Positions 1-9,975 of a stretch of DNA of 64,000 bases are shown here, in pieces. Origin of the DNA: RHKX01 sp963823565 (lineage in GTDB: Bacteria; Actinomycetota; Thermoleophilia; Solirubrobacterales; 70-9); the NCBI GenBank assembly GCA_963823565.1, contig CAWGLR010000001.1, forward strand, positions 620,001-684,000. The letters are read 5' to 3'. Both the position numbers and the translations under genes were made by a program. The notes beneath the pieces were generated by a model. That model was not told where the DNA came from. It was given only the letters and a program-made list of their open reading frames with translations, and did not search any database. Numbering within the stretch: the first letter of the stretch is position 1; each line of letters opens with the position of its first letter.

Positions 1-2
1 TC

Positions 3-1670
3 GCATCGCCGCCCGGCGGCGACGCGTGGGCGGTCGTCAAGCTCAGGGAAGCGGGGGAGGGCGCCATCGCCCGCGGCGCGCCCGAGGCCGCGGTCACCTA
101 CCTCGACCGGGCCCTTACCGAGGACCCCGAGGCGCCGGCGCGGGCCGAGATCCTGACCGGGCTCGGCCGGGCCCTCGCGATGCTGCGGGAGGTGCGCCGC
201 TGCGTCAAGTGCCTGTACGAGGCGCTGGACCTGACCGACGAGCCGCGCCGCAGGGCCGAGATCGTCCACCTCCTGATCACGATGCTGTCGATCTCGCGCT
301 CGGCGGGGCGCGGCGTCGAGCTGCTCGACGCCGAGCTCGCCGCCCTGCCCCCTGACGCGCATGACCTCGGCGTGCGCCTCGAGAGCGACATCGACTCGAT
401 CACCTTCTTCAGTCTCGGAGCCAAGCGCGCGGCCGAGGGCCGGCGCCGCCGTTTCGACGACGCTCAGGATCCCGGGCTGACCGCCAGCGCGGCCATGGTC
501 GCGGCCCTGTACGAGGGCCCGGCGGCGCGGGCGGCCGAGCTCGCGCGACGCGCGTACGGGGACGGGGCGCTGCTCGCGCGCGAGGGACCGGATGCGCCGC
601 CCGTCTGGATGGTGGGCTGGGCGCTCCTGTATTCGCACCGCGTCAGAGAGGCGCGGGCGGTCGCCGACGAGTGGGCGCGCGAGGCGAGCCATCGCGGCTC
701 CCTGCGGGCGTTCAGCCTGGCCTCGAGCCTGCGCACGAGAGCGCTGCACTGGCTCGGCGACCTGCCCGAGGCCGAAGCGGAGGCGCGCGCGTTCGTCGAG
801 GGCATGCCCGAGGCGGTCGGCGCCGGGCCCGCGTTCCTCGCCGACGTGCTCGCCGAGCAGGGACGCCTCGACCACGCGGAGAGCGCGCTGATGCGTGCCC
901 AGCACGCCGACGAGAGCGTCGAATGGTCGTTCTTCTATCCGATGCTGCTCCAGAGCCGGGGAACCCTCGCGGTGGAGCATGGGCGGCTGGACGCAGCGCA
1001 CGAATGGCTGCTGAAGGCCGCTCGCGCAGCCGAGGAGTGGGGCGTGGCGACCCCGGGTCCCTTCGGCTGGCGGGTGCGCCTCGCCGAGGTGCTGGGCCGG
1101 CTCGGCGAGGCCGGCGAGGGCCGGCGGCTGATCGAGGCCGAGCTCGAGGCCTGCCGGCACTTCGGCTCGCCTCGAGCCTCGGGGATCGCGCTGCGTGTGG
1201 CAGGGCTCCTGGAGGTGGGCCCACAGCGGATCGAGACGCTCACCGAGGCCACGGCCGTTCTCGCCCGCTCCGAGGCGCGGCTCGAGCGCGCCCGTGCTCT
1301 CATCGACCTCGGCACGGCGCTGAGCCGCGCCCAACGGACGACGGACGCCCGCGCGCCGCTGCGGGAGGGCCTCGCGGTCGCGCGGGCGTGCGGAGCGCTG
1401 CCGCTCGCCGAGCGCGCCCACGAAGAGCTGCGAGCGACGGGCGCGCGACCGCGCAAGATCGTCCGCACCGGAGCCGACGCCCTGACGGCGAGCGAGCGCC
1501 GCGTGGCGCGGATGGCCGCGTCGGGGATGCGGAACAAGGAGATAGCGCAGTCGCTCTTCGTGACGGTTCGCACCGTCGAGGCTCACCTCCACCACGCCTA
1601 CCAGAAGCTGAACATCTCCTCGCGCGCAGAGCTTCCCGCCGAGCTCGAAGGCGACGAGCCGCACGACTAG
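3..1670 (+). CDS. LuxR-family transcriptional regulator with TPR-like domain (5' end outside window)
   Basis: The reading frame is open from the left edge of the window, so the gene begins upstream; about 555 residues are visible. Most of the protein is Ala/Leu/Glu-rich paired helices typical of the tetratricopeptide-like middle region of large ATP-dependent LuxR regulators. The last 60 residues are a GerE/LuxR helix-turn-helix: LTASERRVARMAASGMRNKE, then the recognition helix region with TVRTVEAHLHHAYQKLNISS. By family precedent a P-loop ATPase domain would lie N-terminal, outside the window. It would bind DNA as a dimer, activated by an unknown signal or partner. The frame is intact throughout, unlike the similar gene at 6.4-8.7 kb. 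The next gene starts 127 bases downstream. Family assignment is secure; target genes are unknown. Confidence 0.85.
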   Translation, partial: ASPPGGDAWAVVKLREAGEGAIARGAPEAAVTYLDRALTEDPEAPARAEILTGLGRALAMLREVRRCVKCLYEALDLTDEPRRRAEIVHLLITMLSISRSAGRGVELLDAELAALPPDAHDLGVRLESDIDSITFFSLGAKRAAEGRRRRFDDAQDPGLTASAAMVAALYEGPAARAAELARRAYGDGALLAREGPDAPPVWMVGWALLYSHRVREARAVADEWAREASHRGSLRAFSLASSLRTRALHWLGDLPEAEAEARAFVEGMPEAVGAGPAFLADVLAEQGRLDHAESALMRAQHADESVEWSFFYPMLLQSRGTLAVEHGRLDAAHEWLLKAARAAEEWGVATPGPFGWRVRLAEVLGRLGEAGEGRRLIEAELEACRHFGSPRASGIALRVAGLLEVGPQRIETLTEATAVLARSEARLERARALIDLGTALSRAQRTTDARAPLREGLAVARACGALPLAERAHEELRATGARPRKIVRTGADALTASERRVARMAASGMRNKEIAQSLFVTVRTVEAHLHHAYQKLNISSRAELPAELEGDEPHD

Positions 1671-1696
1671 CGCCGGGCCGAACGCGCCCGAGCCGG

Positions 1697-1720
1697 GATG
1701 TTGGTGGCGATGTTGGTGGC
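1697..1720. repeat. Perfect 12-bp tandem duplication
   Basis: GATGTTGGTGGC occurs twice head to tail between the LuxR gene and the secreted-protein operon. It has no evident open reading frame role. It could be a spacer duplication or paired activator sites. Confidence 0.5.
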
Positions 1721-1797
1721 CGTCACCGATGCGAAGCGGCCGTCCGGGAGCGACGATGGGCTCGGGAGCTACGAGGGAGGAACCGATTCACCGCAGG

Positions 1798-3087
1798 ATG
1801 CTGATCGCCGCCCTGGCCGTGCTGGCATCGCTCGCCGGCGCCTCGGGAGCCGGCGCGACGACCGAGGTGCGGACTCAGCAGGTCCAGGGCCTCGACGTCG
1901 TGGTCGCGGTGGACGACGGCACCTCGGCCCAGATCCAGACCGCGCGCGTGGTGGACGCCGGCCAGCCCTACCTGGCCCTCCAGAACCCCGGCGGCGCTGT
2001 CCCCGCGGCCGGTTGTCAGACCGTCAGCGCGACGGTCGTGGCCTGCGCAGGCAGCTTCGACGCCGTCATCGCGTTCGGGAACGGCGGCAACGACACGATC
2101 ACGCTCGACCTGATCGAGGACGAGATGTCGCCGCTCCACGGCGAGGCCTATGGCGGCGACGGGGAGGACACCCTGCAGGCCCCGCCCGACCACCGCGTCG
2201 GCGTCCAGCAGCCGGAGTCGTACATGGAGGGCGAGGCAGGCAACGACAGGATGGTCGGCGGCGACGGAAGCGACGAGCTGCACGGCGGCGACGGCAACGA
2301 CACGATCGAGGCCTGGATGGGCAGCGACGTCGTCCGCGGCGAGAACGGAGACGACACGGTCAGCGCCGGCACCGAGAACCCCGATACCGACGTCTCCGAC
2401 GTGCTCGACGGCGGCCCCGGCTTCGACACCATCCCCGCCGCCGGAGGCGACTACAACCGCAGTGCCAACGACGTCGTCTCGATCTCGCTCGACGGCCGCG
2501 CGAACGACGGCGAGCCCGGCGAGGACGACAACGTGACCGGCGTCGAGAAGCTGCGCGTGGACGCCGCCCGCGTGACCCTCGTCGGCAGCGGCGCGGCCGA
2601 GGACTTCCTCGTCCTCGCCGACACGAGCACGATCAGGGGCCTCGGCGGCGACGATCGCCTGGTCGCCTACGACGGCAACGACGCGATCGAGGGCGGCGAC
2701 GGCGACGACTACCTCGAGGGCGGGTTCGGCAACGACGTCCTGAACGGCGGCGCCGGGGTCGACGACTTCGTCGGCGACCGCAACGAGCAGGACGTCTTCC
2801 CGGTCGGCAACGACCGGATCCTCGCTCGGGACGGCAAGAGCGAGCAGGTCGACTGCGGCATCGGAGCCGACACCGCCCAGGTGGACTCGAGCGACGTCGT
2901 CGCCCCGAGCTGCGAGTCGATCGATCGGGGCGGGTCCGCCGACGCCTGCGAGGCGGCGAAGAAGAAGCTCAAGGCGGCGAAGGCGAAGCTCAAGAAGGCG
3001 AGGAAGAGCGGCAACGCGGCGAAGGTCAAGAGGGCCAAGCAGCGCCTGAAGAAGGCGAAGGCGAGGAAGCGGAAGGAGTGCTCGTGA
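1798..3087 (+). CDS. Secreted calcium-binding protein with RTX-like (hemolysin-type) repeats
   Basis: A 429-residue exported protein. An N-terminal signal peptide (MLIAALAVLASLAGASGAGA) is followed by nonapeptide-type GGxGxD repeats in two blocks, for example GGDGSDELHGGDGND near residues 155-170 and GGDGDDYLEGGFGND near residues 300-315. Such repeats bind Ca2+ and fold into a beta-roll. The C-terminus is a strongly basic Lys/Ala/Arg helix ending KARKRKECS, a tail often seen on secreted proteins of Solirubrobacterales (recalled, not searched). ATG 1798 was chosen because the signal peptide starts there; the AGGGAGG at 1774-1780 is somewhat far away, so a nearer non-ATG start is possible. It overlaps the next gene by four bases (GTGA). 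Role is probably extracellular or cell-surface; no enzyme domain is seen. Confidence 0.8.
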   Translation: MLIAALAVLASLAGASGAGATTEVRTQQVQGLDVVVAVDDGTSAQIQTARVVDAGQPYLALQNPGGAVPAAGCQTVSATVVACAGSFDAVIAFGNGGNDTITLDLIEDEMSPLHGEAYGGDGEDTLQAPPDHRVGVQQPESYMEGEAGNDRMVGGDGSDELHGGDGNDTIEAWMGSDVVRGENGDDTVSAGTENPDTDVSDVLDGGPGFDTIPAAGGDYNRSANDVVSISLDGRANDGEPGEDDNVTGVEKLRVDAARVTLVGSGAAEDFLVLADTSTIRGLGGDDRLVAYDGNDAIEGGDGDDYLEGGFGNDVLNGGAGVDDFVGDRNEQDVFPVGNDRILARDGKSEQVDCGIGADTAQVDSSDVVAPSCESIDRGGSADACEAAKKKLKAAKAKLKKARKSGNAAKVKRAKQRLKKAKARKRKECS

Positions 3088-4004
3088 GGGCCGGTCGAAT
3101 CGCCCTGGGCGCCGCGCTCCTCGCGCTGTCGCTGCCGGCCTCGGCCACGGCGGCGGCGAAGGAGAACCCCGACCTGACCGTGCGGTCGGTGAAGATCACG
3201 CTGCTGCCGCGGTCGGGACCGCCGCACATCTTCCCCGAGGGAGACGGGATGGTCATGACGGTGACCGTCAAGAACGTCGGCAAGCGTGCGTCAAAGGGGG
3301 CGGGGAAGCTGATCGCGCGCGGCAATGGGGTCCTGCGTCCCGACAAGGTCGTCTTCGACGTGCCGAAGCTGAGGCCGGGCAAGTCGGAGAAGGTCGACTT
3401 CGACGTTCGCAGCTCCGATCTGTCGGGGATCACGACCTACGAGACCAAGGCCTGCGCGTCGGTCCGTCGCGACGAGAACCATAAGAACGACTGCAAGCGT
3501 GGACCGGGCTTCGCCGTGGTTCCGATTCGATGGCGCGGCCGAACCGACGGCCTATGGACCGATGGGGCCGTCATCCAGTCGCTCACCGTGAGGGATGCGA
3601 CGTTCACCTACGACGAACTCACATCCGAAGCGACGGGGACGTTCGTCTATGAAGGCAGCGGCTCGCTGTTCGCGAAGGTGACCGGCAGCCTCGACTCCGA
3701 CTGCAGCTTCTCCGGCTCCGGCAGCACGTTCGTCACCGAGGCCGGCATTTCCACCGCGACGCTCGCCCTCGACACGGACCTGCTCAGCTACCGCGGCCTC
3801 GGTCGCCTCGATGAGACCACCGCGACCTACACCGCGCAGGGGTCTTGCTTCGGGGGGCCACCGGCGTCATTCCAGCAGGCGTTCGGGGATTGGTTCGAGA
3901 CCGCGATAACGCCGCGGGAGGCGACCGACGAGGTCCTCGCCGGCTCCCAGTTCGTCGACTCCGCGCTGAACTGGTCCTGGAACCTCCGGGCGGCCGAGCG
4001 GTGA
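3084..4004 (+). CDS. Secreted CARDB-like domain protein
   Basis: A 306-residue exported protein starting at a GTG that overlaps the upstream TGA, with GGAAGGAG at 3071-3078 as ribosome site. The signal peptide is VRAGRIALGAALLALSLPAS followed by an Ala-rich cleavage region. Residues about 27-140 (PDLTVRSVKITLLPRSG, then VMTVTVKNVGKRASKGAG) resemble a CARDB adhesion module, a beta-sandwich found in surface proteins. The second half is an unrecognised beta-rich region with a Cys pair. The gene is translationally coupled on both sides, so the product is probably made in a fixed ratio with its neighbours. Function beyond surface location is not known. Confidence 0.7.
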   Translation: MRAGRIALGAALLALSLPASATAAAKENPDLTVRSVKITLLPRSGPPHIFPEGDGMVMTVTVKNVGKRASKGAGKLIARGNGVLRPDKVVFDVPKLRPGKSEKVDFDVRSSDLSGITTYETKACASVRRDENHKNDCKRGPGFAVVPIRWRGRTDGLWTDGAVIQSLTVRDATFTYDELTSEATGTFVYEGSGSLFAKVTGSLDSDCSFSGSGSTFVTEAGISTATLALDTDLLSYRGLGRLDETTATYTAQGSCFGGPPASFQQAFGDWFETAITPREATDEVLAGSQFVDSALNWSWNLRAAER

Positions 4005-6268
4005 TCGGTGGCGGCGCGACCAGGCGGCGAAGGCGACGCGTCGCGATCCTGTCGGCGGCCGCGCTGCTGGCGCTGCCGGCCGCCGCCGGCGCCGCCCCCG
4101 ACGCCTACGTCGCCAACAGCGGCTCCGCCACCGTCTCCCAGTACACGCTCGGTTCGACCGGGCTCCTGAGTCCCAAGAGCACGGCGACCGTGGGCGTGGG
4201 CACGACGCCGCGATCGGTCGCCGTGAGCCCCGATGGGGCAAGCGTCTACGTCACCAACGCCGGCAACGACAACGTCTCGCAGTTCGACGTCGGCGCCGAT
4301 GGCTCGCTCGTGCCGAAGAGCATCCCGACGGTCGCCACCGGCGCGGCTCCGAGCGCGATCGCGGTGAGCCCCGACGGCACCCACGCGTACGTCGCCAACT
4401 CGAACGCCCCGTCGATCTCGCAGTACGACATCGGCGCAGGCGGCGTCCTCACCGCGATGACGCCCGCCACCGTCGCGACCGGTACCGGGCCGATCGCGAT
4501 CGCCGTCAGCCCCGACGGGGCGAGCGCGTACGTCGTGAACATCGATGCAGGCAGCGTTGCGCAGTACGACATCGGCGCTGGCGGCGCCCTCGCCCCGAAG
4601 AGCACCGCCACCGTCGCGACGGAGTCGCTCCCGTACGACATCGCGATCACCCCGGACGGCGCCAACGCCTACGTGTCGAATCAGAACTCGAACAGCGTCT
4701 CCCAGTACGACATAGGGACCGGTGGGGCCCTCACCCCCAAGTCCACGGCCAGCGTGACCACCGGGACGAGCACGTTCCCGCGGGGTCTGACCGTCGGTGC
4801 CGGCGGCGCGGACGTCTACGTGGCGCTGGCGGGATCCCCGGGCCGCGTCGCCCAGTTCGACATCACGGCCAGCGGCTCGCTCGCGCCCATGAGCACCCCG
4901 ACGGTCGTCGCCGGGACCGCGCCCCGGGAGGTCGCGGTCTCGCCGGACGGCAAGAGCGCATACGTCGCGAATCTCAACAGCGCCGACGTCTCCCAGTACG
5001 ACATCACCGCCGACGGCTCGCTCACCGCGAAGAGCACGCCGACCGTCGCCGCGGGGACGAGCCCGGTCGCGATCGTCCTGCGCCCCGACACCGTCCCTCC
5101 GGCGGCCACGATCACCGCCGGCCCCCAGGGAAATGCCGGCAGCAGGAACGCCAGCTTCGAGTTCTCCGCCGGCGAACCCGGCTCAACGTTCGAGTGCAGG
5201 CTGGACGGTGGGTCGTTCGCCGCTTGCTCGTCGCCGAAGGCCTACACGGGCCTCGGCTTCGGGACCCATGAGTTCGCGGTAACGGCGACCGACTTCTCGG
5301 GCAACACCGGCGCGGCGGACACGCGGGCATGGACCATCGACGCTCCATCCGGCGACGACGATCCGCCCGAGACGAAGATCGACCGCGCCCCGCGGAAGAA
5401 GGTCAAGACGCGCAAGCGGAAGGCTCGGGTCACCTTCGAGTTCTCCGCCGACGAGCCCTCCGCCACCTTCGAGTGCTCGCTCGACGGGAAGCCGTACGCA
5501 GCTTGCGCCTCGCCCCGGTCCGTGAAGGTCAAGCCGGGACATCACGCCTTCGCGGTGCGGGCCAGCGACGCGGCCGGCAACGCCGACCGGACGCCTGCCG
5601 AGCACGGCTTCAAGGTGAAGCGCAAGCGGGCTTCGAGACCGAACCGGGTGGCAGCGCGAGCGCCGACGCTCCGCTCCGCCGACTCACCCCAGTTCGCGCC
5701 ATGCGGAGACGGGTACCGGAACCCGCCGCCGAAGCGCTACCGCTTCCGGATCGCCGGCACCGTCACCAGCCCGGCGCGGTGGGTCGACGGGAAGGAGAGC
5801 TATCTCTACGAGGGCGTGATGCAGCGGAAGAAGTGCAGGGGGACGAGCCTCGAGTACTGGCAGACCAAGGGCAAGGTGACCCAGACCTTCCAGAACATCG
5901 CCGTCGGCCCGCCGGAGTGCGAATTCACCGGCCAGCCCCCGCACTACGGGATCGGAAACGCCCCGGCGCGGACGCGACCCCTGAAGCACTACGAGGTCGA
6001 CGTCGGCTTCGTCTGGCGCGGCGACGAGTACCAGACCTCGGTCATCAACCCGCAGAGGGACGACCCATTCGCCTACGGCACGGTTCGCTGCCCTCGCCCG
6101 CCGGCGGCCAACGGGGCGACGGTGCCGTACACGTTCGAGCACGTGTCCACCGACCTCTTCACCCAGAAGAGTGAGCCGAAGCGGGTCGTGAAGGGCCGGA
6201 TCACGAACTACCTCGACATCAACCTCTACCGGCACTCCTTCCACTGGAAGCTGAAGGCGATCGGGTAG
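4001..6268 (+). CDS. Secreted YVTN-type beta-propeller protein with two Ig-like modules
   Basis: A 755-residue exported protein with GTG start overlapping the upstream TGA. After a basic start and signal segment (VAILSAAALLALPAAAGA), residues about 30-365 contain seven to eight copies of a repeat of about 45 residues with the signature SPDG...AYVxNxxSxxVSQYDI, a lactonase-like (YVTN) propeller. Two homologous Ig-like segments of about 80 residues follow (FEFSAGEPGSTFECRLDGGS and FEFSADEPSATFECSLDGK), each with a Cys pair. The C-terminal 190 residues (from CGDGYRNPPPKRY) are an unrecognised domain with several Cys. The propeller suggests binding rather than catalysis. The three-gene order implies a joint extracellular structure or adhesin; that is inference. 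Confidence 0.8.
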   Translation: MIGGGATRRRRRRVAILSAAALLALPAAAGAAPDAYVANSGSATVSQYTLGSTGLLSPKSTATVGVGTTPRSVAVSPDGASVYVTNAGNDNVSQFDVGADGSLVPKSIPTVATGAAPSAIAVSPDGTHAYVANSNAPSISQYDIGAGGVLTAMTPATVATGTGPIAIAVSPDGASAYVVNIDAGSVAQYDIGAGGALAPKSTATVATESLPYDIAITPDGANAYVSNQNSNSVSQYDIGTGGALTPKSTASVTTGTSTFPRGLTVGAGGADVYVALAGSPGRVAQFDITASGSLAPMSTPTVVAGTAPREVAVSPDGKSAYVANLNSADVSQYDITADGSLTAKSTPTVAAGTSPVAIVLRPDTVPPAATITAGPQGNAGSRNASFEFSAGEPGSTFECRLDGGSFAACSSPKAYTGLGFGTHEFAVTATDFSGNTGAADTRAWTIDAPSGDDDPPETKIDRAPRKKVKTRKRKARVTFEFSADEPSATFECSLDGKPYAACASPRSVKVKPGHHAFAVRASDAAGNADRTPAEHGFKVKRKRASRPNRVAARAPTLRSADSPQFAPCGDGYRNPPPKRYRFRIAGTVTSPARWVDGKESYLYEGVMQRKKCRGTSLEYWQTKGKVTQTFQNIAVGPPECEFTGQPPHYGIGNAPARTRPLKHYEVDVGFVWRGDEYQTSVINPQRDDPFAYGTVRCPRPPAANGATVPYTFEHVSTDLFTQKSEPKRVVKGRITNYLDINLYRHSFHWKLKAIG

Positions 6269-6295
6269 TTCCGGCGCGGGGCGCGAGCTACTCAG

Positions 6296-6385
6296 CGGAG
6301 GGGGAGGGATTCGAACCCTCGGTACGCCTAATCGACGCACAACGGTTTTCGAGACCGCCGCATTCAACCGCTCTGCCACCCCTCC
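6296..6385 (-). tRNA. tRNA-Ser(CGA)
   Basis: Reading the minus strand gives acceptor GGAGGGG pairing with CCCCTCC, a T arm GAGGG-TTCGAAT-CCCTC, the long variable arm of class II tRNAs, and an anticodon loop CTCGAAA with anticodon CGA, which reads UCG. The discriminator is G and CCA is not encoded. Confidence 0.95.
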
Positions 6386-6424
6386 AGGTGGCGCCGTTGG
6401 CGCGGCGGGAAGGGTAGCGATTGA

Positions 6425-8742
6425 TAGGTTCGCGGCCGTCCCGAGGGCGGCCGCGATAGTGAACTAGATGGTTCAGTATCAGCGTCGCTCGCCGCCGCCG
6501 GCCTGCCCACGATCCGGCTCGGTGGCGTCGACGACGAGGCCGCCGAGCGCATCGTCTCCGCCCACGCTGCGGAAGCGCCGGGCCCGCGGGCGGGCGAGCG
6601 CCTGGGGCGAGCCACGGGAGGAAATCCTCTCGCGCTGGTCGAGCTCGCCGACCGCGCCGCCGAGCTCGGGGACGACATCGTTCACGGCCGGCTGCCGCAG
6701 ACCACGATCGAAGCCGCTTACGGCGAGCGGATCGCCGCGCTGTCGCGGGCGGCCCGCATGGCGCTCGCGCTGGCGGCCGCGGCCGACGCCGGCCGGCTCG
6801 CCTGGGTCGATGCGGCGGCGAGCGAGCTCGGGCTCGACCTCTCCGCCCTCGAGGAGGGTGAGCGGATCGGGCTCATCACCTGCTCGTTCGGCGAGCTCGC
6901 CTGGCGCCACCCCCTGGTGCGATCCGCCGCCTACCGCGGCGTCTCCCCCGACGAGCGCCGGAGCATGCACGCCGCGCTCGCGCGGGCGCTCCCGGACGCG
7001 GAGGCGGATCGCCGCGCCTGGCACCGCGCCGCCGCGGCGCTCGGACCCGACGAGGGTGCGGCGGCCGGGCTCGAGCGAGCCGCTGAGCGCGCGCGCGGCA
7101 GGAGCGCCTACGCGGCCGCCGCCACGGCCGCCGAGCGCGCGGCCGACCTCACCCGGCGCAGGAGCGCGGGCTCGACAGCTGTTCGCCGCGCTGAGGCCGC
7201 ATGACGCGCCGGCGACGCCTCGCGATCGGAGCGCCTCCTCGCCGGCGCGCTGAACCACACCTCCGACGCGACCCTGCGGGCCGAGATCCAGCACCTGCGG
7301 GGCCAGGCGATGATCCGCGGCGGAGACGTCATCGGCGGCCACGATGTGCTCCTCGAGGCGCCGGCGCGGTCGAGTCGGAGGACCTGGCGGAGGCGGTCGG
7401 GATGTCGCTGAGGCGGCCGACGCGTGCGGCTACGCCGGGCGCCCCGCGGCGATGCGAAGCCCGGGCATGCGCGCGTACGAGCTTCTGCCGGAGGGCGCTG
7501 GGGACCGCGAGCGGTTCTTCGCCAATCTGGCGCTCGGGACCACGCTGATCGCGTCGGGAAGCGGCGGCGAGGGAGCTGACCGGCTGCGGGAGGCGACCGC
7601 GATCCTCGACGCCTCCGACGTCCTCTCCGGCGACCCGCGGTTGCTGTCCTCGGCCGCGCTCGGGCCGCTGTGGCTGCGCGAGCGCGAGGTCGGCGCGGCT
7701 CTGGTCGCCCGGGCGGTGGAGCTCGCGCGGGCCAGCAGGGCGCTCGGTGCCCTTCCCTTCGCGCTGATGCTCTCGGCGCGCCACGCCGCAGCCGCGGACC
7801 GCTGGAAGCACGGGCGGGCTCTCTACCTCGAGGCGATCCGGGCTGCGCGTGAGACCGGGCAGAACACTGGCGCTCTGCGGCGTCGCTCGCCGGCCTCGCG
7901 CTGATCCAGGGGCGCGCCGGCGAGCGCGGCGCGTGCGAGGCGAGCACGGACGAGGCGCTGCGCCTCGCCGAAGAGTACGGGCTCGGCCTGTTCCGGGTCT
8001 GGGCCCTGCGAGGCCCGGGCCGACCTCGAGTTCGGCGGCGGCCGCCCGGAGGCCGCCGATCGTCCACCTCCGCGCGCATCGCCGCGTGGCTCGCGGAGTG
8101 CGGCACCTCGGACCCTGACCTCTCCCCGGCCCCCGACCTAGTCGAGGCGGCGGTTCGCGGCGTCGACGTCGCCGAGGCCGCGGAGGACCTCGAGGCCTTC
8201 GCGACGCTCGTGGCCGCCAAGGGGCAGCCCTGGGCGACCGCGCGCCTCGAGCGGGCCCGCGGCCTGCTCGCCGGCGGCGACGGGTACGCCGCCCACTTCG
8301 AGCGCGCGCTGGGACTGCACGCCGACACACCCGATCGCTTCGAGCTCGCCCGATCCCAGCTCTGCTTCGGGGAGCGCCTGCGTCGCGACGGCGAGCGCGC
8401 CCGCGCCCGCGAGCACCTCCGGCCCGCGCTCGAGGCGTTCGACGAGCTCGGCGCTGAGCCCTGGGCCGACCGCGCCGACGCCGAGCGCTGGCGACCGGCG
8501 AGCGCGCCCGGCGCCGGAACCCGAGCACGCTCGACGACCTGACCCCGCAGGAGCTGCAGATCAGCATGACCCTGGCGAGCGGTCACACGACCCGCGAGGC
8601 GGCGGCGAAGCTCTTCCTCAGCCCCAAGACCGTCGAGTACCACCTGCGCAACGTCTACCGCAAGCTCGACATCCACTCGCGGGAGGAGCTCGCCGCCGCG
8701 CTGGAGGAGGGCCACCCGGGCGCGACGGCGGGGCGGGACTAG
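6425..8742 (+). pseudogene. Frameshifted, 5'-truncated LuxR-family ATP-dependent regulator
   Basis: Similarity to the large AAA-LuxR regulator family runs through the whole stretch but jumps between all three forward frames. The visible start (LAAAGLPTIRLGGVDDEAAE, then GGNPLALVELADRA near 6615) corresponds to the late part of the ATPase domain; the Walker A region is missing and there is no plausible start codon after the TGA at 6422. There is an in-frame TGA at 7202-7204 and about six further frame changes between 7345 and 8500. The TPR-like middle (7344-7904, 7883-8020, 8210-8490) and the LuxR helix-turn-helix (LTPQELQISMTLASGHTTRE, 8540-8742) are otherwise well preserved. Either recent inactivation or sequencing indels explains this; preserved residues on both sides of each shift favour recent or artefactual damage. 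Confidence 0.75.
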
Positions 8743-8835
8743 GGGGGTCCCCTGAGGCGACGACCGCCGCCGCGAGTCACGGTGGCGCCGATTCCCCTGA
8801 GTCCCTGGAACGACTGGCGCTGAGCGGAGTCCCAT

Positions 8836-8846
8836 TGGTCAGACCA
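8836..8846. promoter_or_regulatory. GntR/FadR-type operator-like palindrome
   Basis: TGGTCAGACCA is a perfect palindrome of the TGGTnnnACCA type bound by FadR-subfamily GntR repressors. It lies 46 bases before the methyltransferase start at 8892. No GntR gene is present in this window. Confidence 0.45.
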
Positions 8847-8891
8847 GGAGGCCGCGCCACGGCGAGGCTCCGCAACCGAAGGAGACCCGAG

Positions 8892-9975
8892 ATGACGATG
8901 CAGGACACCACCACCCTGGACGAGGCGAAGGTCGGCGAGTTCGTCGGCCAGGTCGTCGGCGAGCTGGGAGCGACCCTCAACGCGGCGCTCGTCATCATCG
9001 GCGACCGGCTCGGGCTCTACCGGGCGATGGACGGCGCCGGCGCGCTGACGCCGAGCGAGCTCGCCGAGCGAACGGGCACCGCCGAGCGGTACGTGCGCGA
9101 GTGGCTCAACGCGCAGGCCGCGGGCGGCTACGTCGCCTACGACCCCGAGGACGGGCCGCTACTCGCTGCCCGCGGAGCACGCCGTCGTCGCTCGTCGACG
9201 AGAGCAGCCCCTACTTCATGCCGGGGGCGTTCCAGCTGATGACGTCGGCCGTCCGCGACGAGCCGCGGATCCGCGACGCGTTCCTCAACGGGGCCGGCGT
9301 CGGCTGGCACGAGCACAACGACGGCGTGTTCGAGGGCTGCGAGCGGTTCTTCCGCCCCGGCTACGCGGCCAACCTCGTGCCGGCGTGGATCCCGGCGCTG
9401 GACGGGGTCGAGCGAGAAGCTCGAGGCCGGTGCGCAGCGTCGCCGACGTCGGCTGCGGCCACGGCGCCTCGACGATCCTGATGGCCGGCGCACTACCCGC
9501 GGCTCGACGTTCGCCGGGCTTCGACTACCACGAGGGCTCGATCGAGCAGGCGCGCAAGCGCGCCGCTGAGGCAGGCGTCTCCGACCGCGTCCGGTTCGAG
9601 GTCGCACCGGCGTCCGGATACCCGGGCGAGGGCTACGACCTCGTCACCACGTTCGACTGCCTGCACGACATGGGCGACCCCGTCGGGGCCGCGCGGCACG
9701 TGCACGGCTCGCTCGCCGACGACGGCACCTGGCTCCTGGTCGAGCCGTTCGCCGAGGACCGGGTCGAGGACAACCTCAACCCGGTCGGACGCGTCTACTA
9801 CGGCGCCTCGACGCTGCTCTGCACGCCGGCGTCGCTCTCGCAGGAGGTCGGCCTGGCGCTCGGGGCGCAGGCCGGGGAGTCGCGGCTGCGCGACGTCGTC
9901 ACGAGCGCCGGCTTCAGCCGGTTCCGGCGGGCGACCGAGACGCCCTTCAACCTCGTGCTGGAGGCGCGCCGTTGA
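8892..9975 (+). pseudogene. Class I SAM-dependent methyltransferase with N-terminal winged helix, frameshifted
   Basis: The start is clear: AAGGAG at 8879-8884, then ATG 8892. Residues 1-90 in the first frame (LGATLNAALVIIGDRLGLYR, then LAERTGTAERYVREWLNAQA) form the winged-helix dimerisation domain seen in Rv2258c-type methyltransferases. Around 9165-9190 the match moves to a second frame (SSPYFMPGAFQLM to PAWIPALDGVE). Near 9420-9435 it moves to a third frame carrying the SAM motif VADVGCGHGAS, with further disturbance near 9490-9515, then DLVTTFDCLHDMGDP and a complete C-terminus. Total length fits one protein of about 360 residues. Substrate is unknown. It runs directly into the hydrolase-glycosyltransferase gene, so it probably belonged to the same operon. 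A functional product would require the indels to be sequencing errors. Confidence 0.8.

Noticed and set aside
6296..8742. Integrated element at tRNA-Ser(CGA)
   Set aside because: No integrase, no duplicated tRNA 3' end and no compositional change are seen; the adjacent truncated LuxR gene is explained by decay or indel errors.
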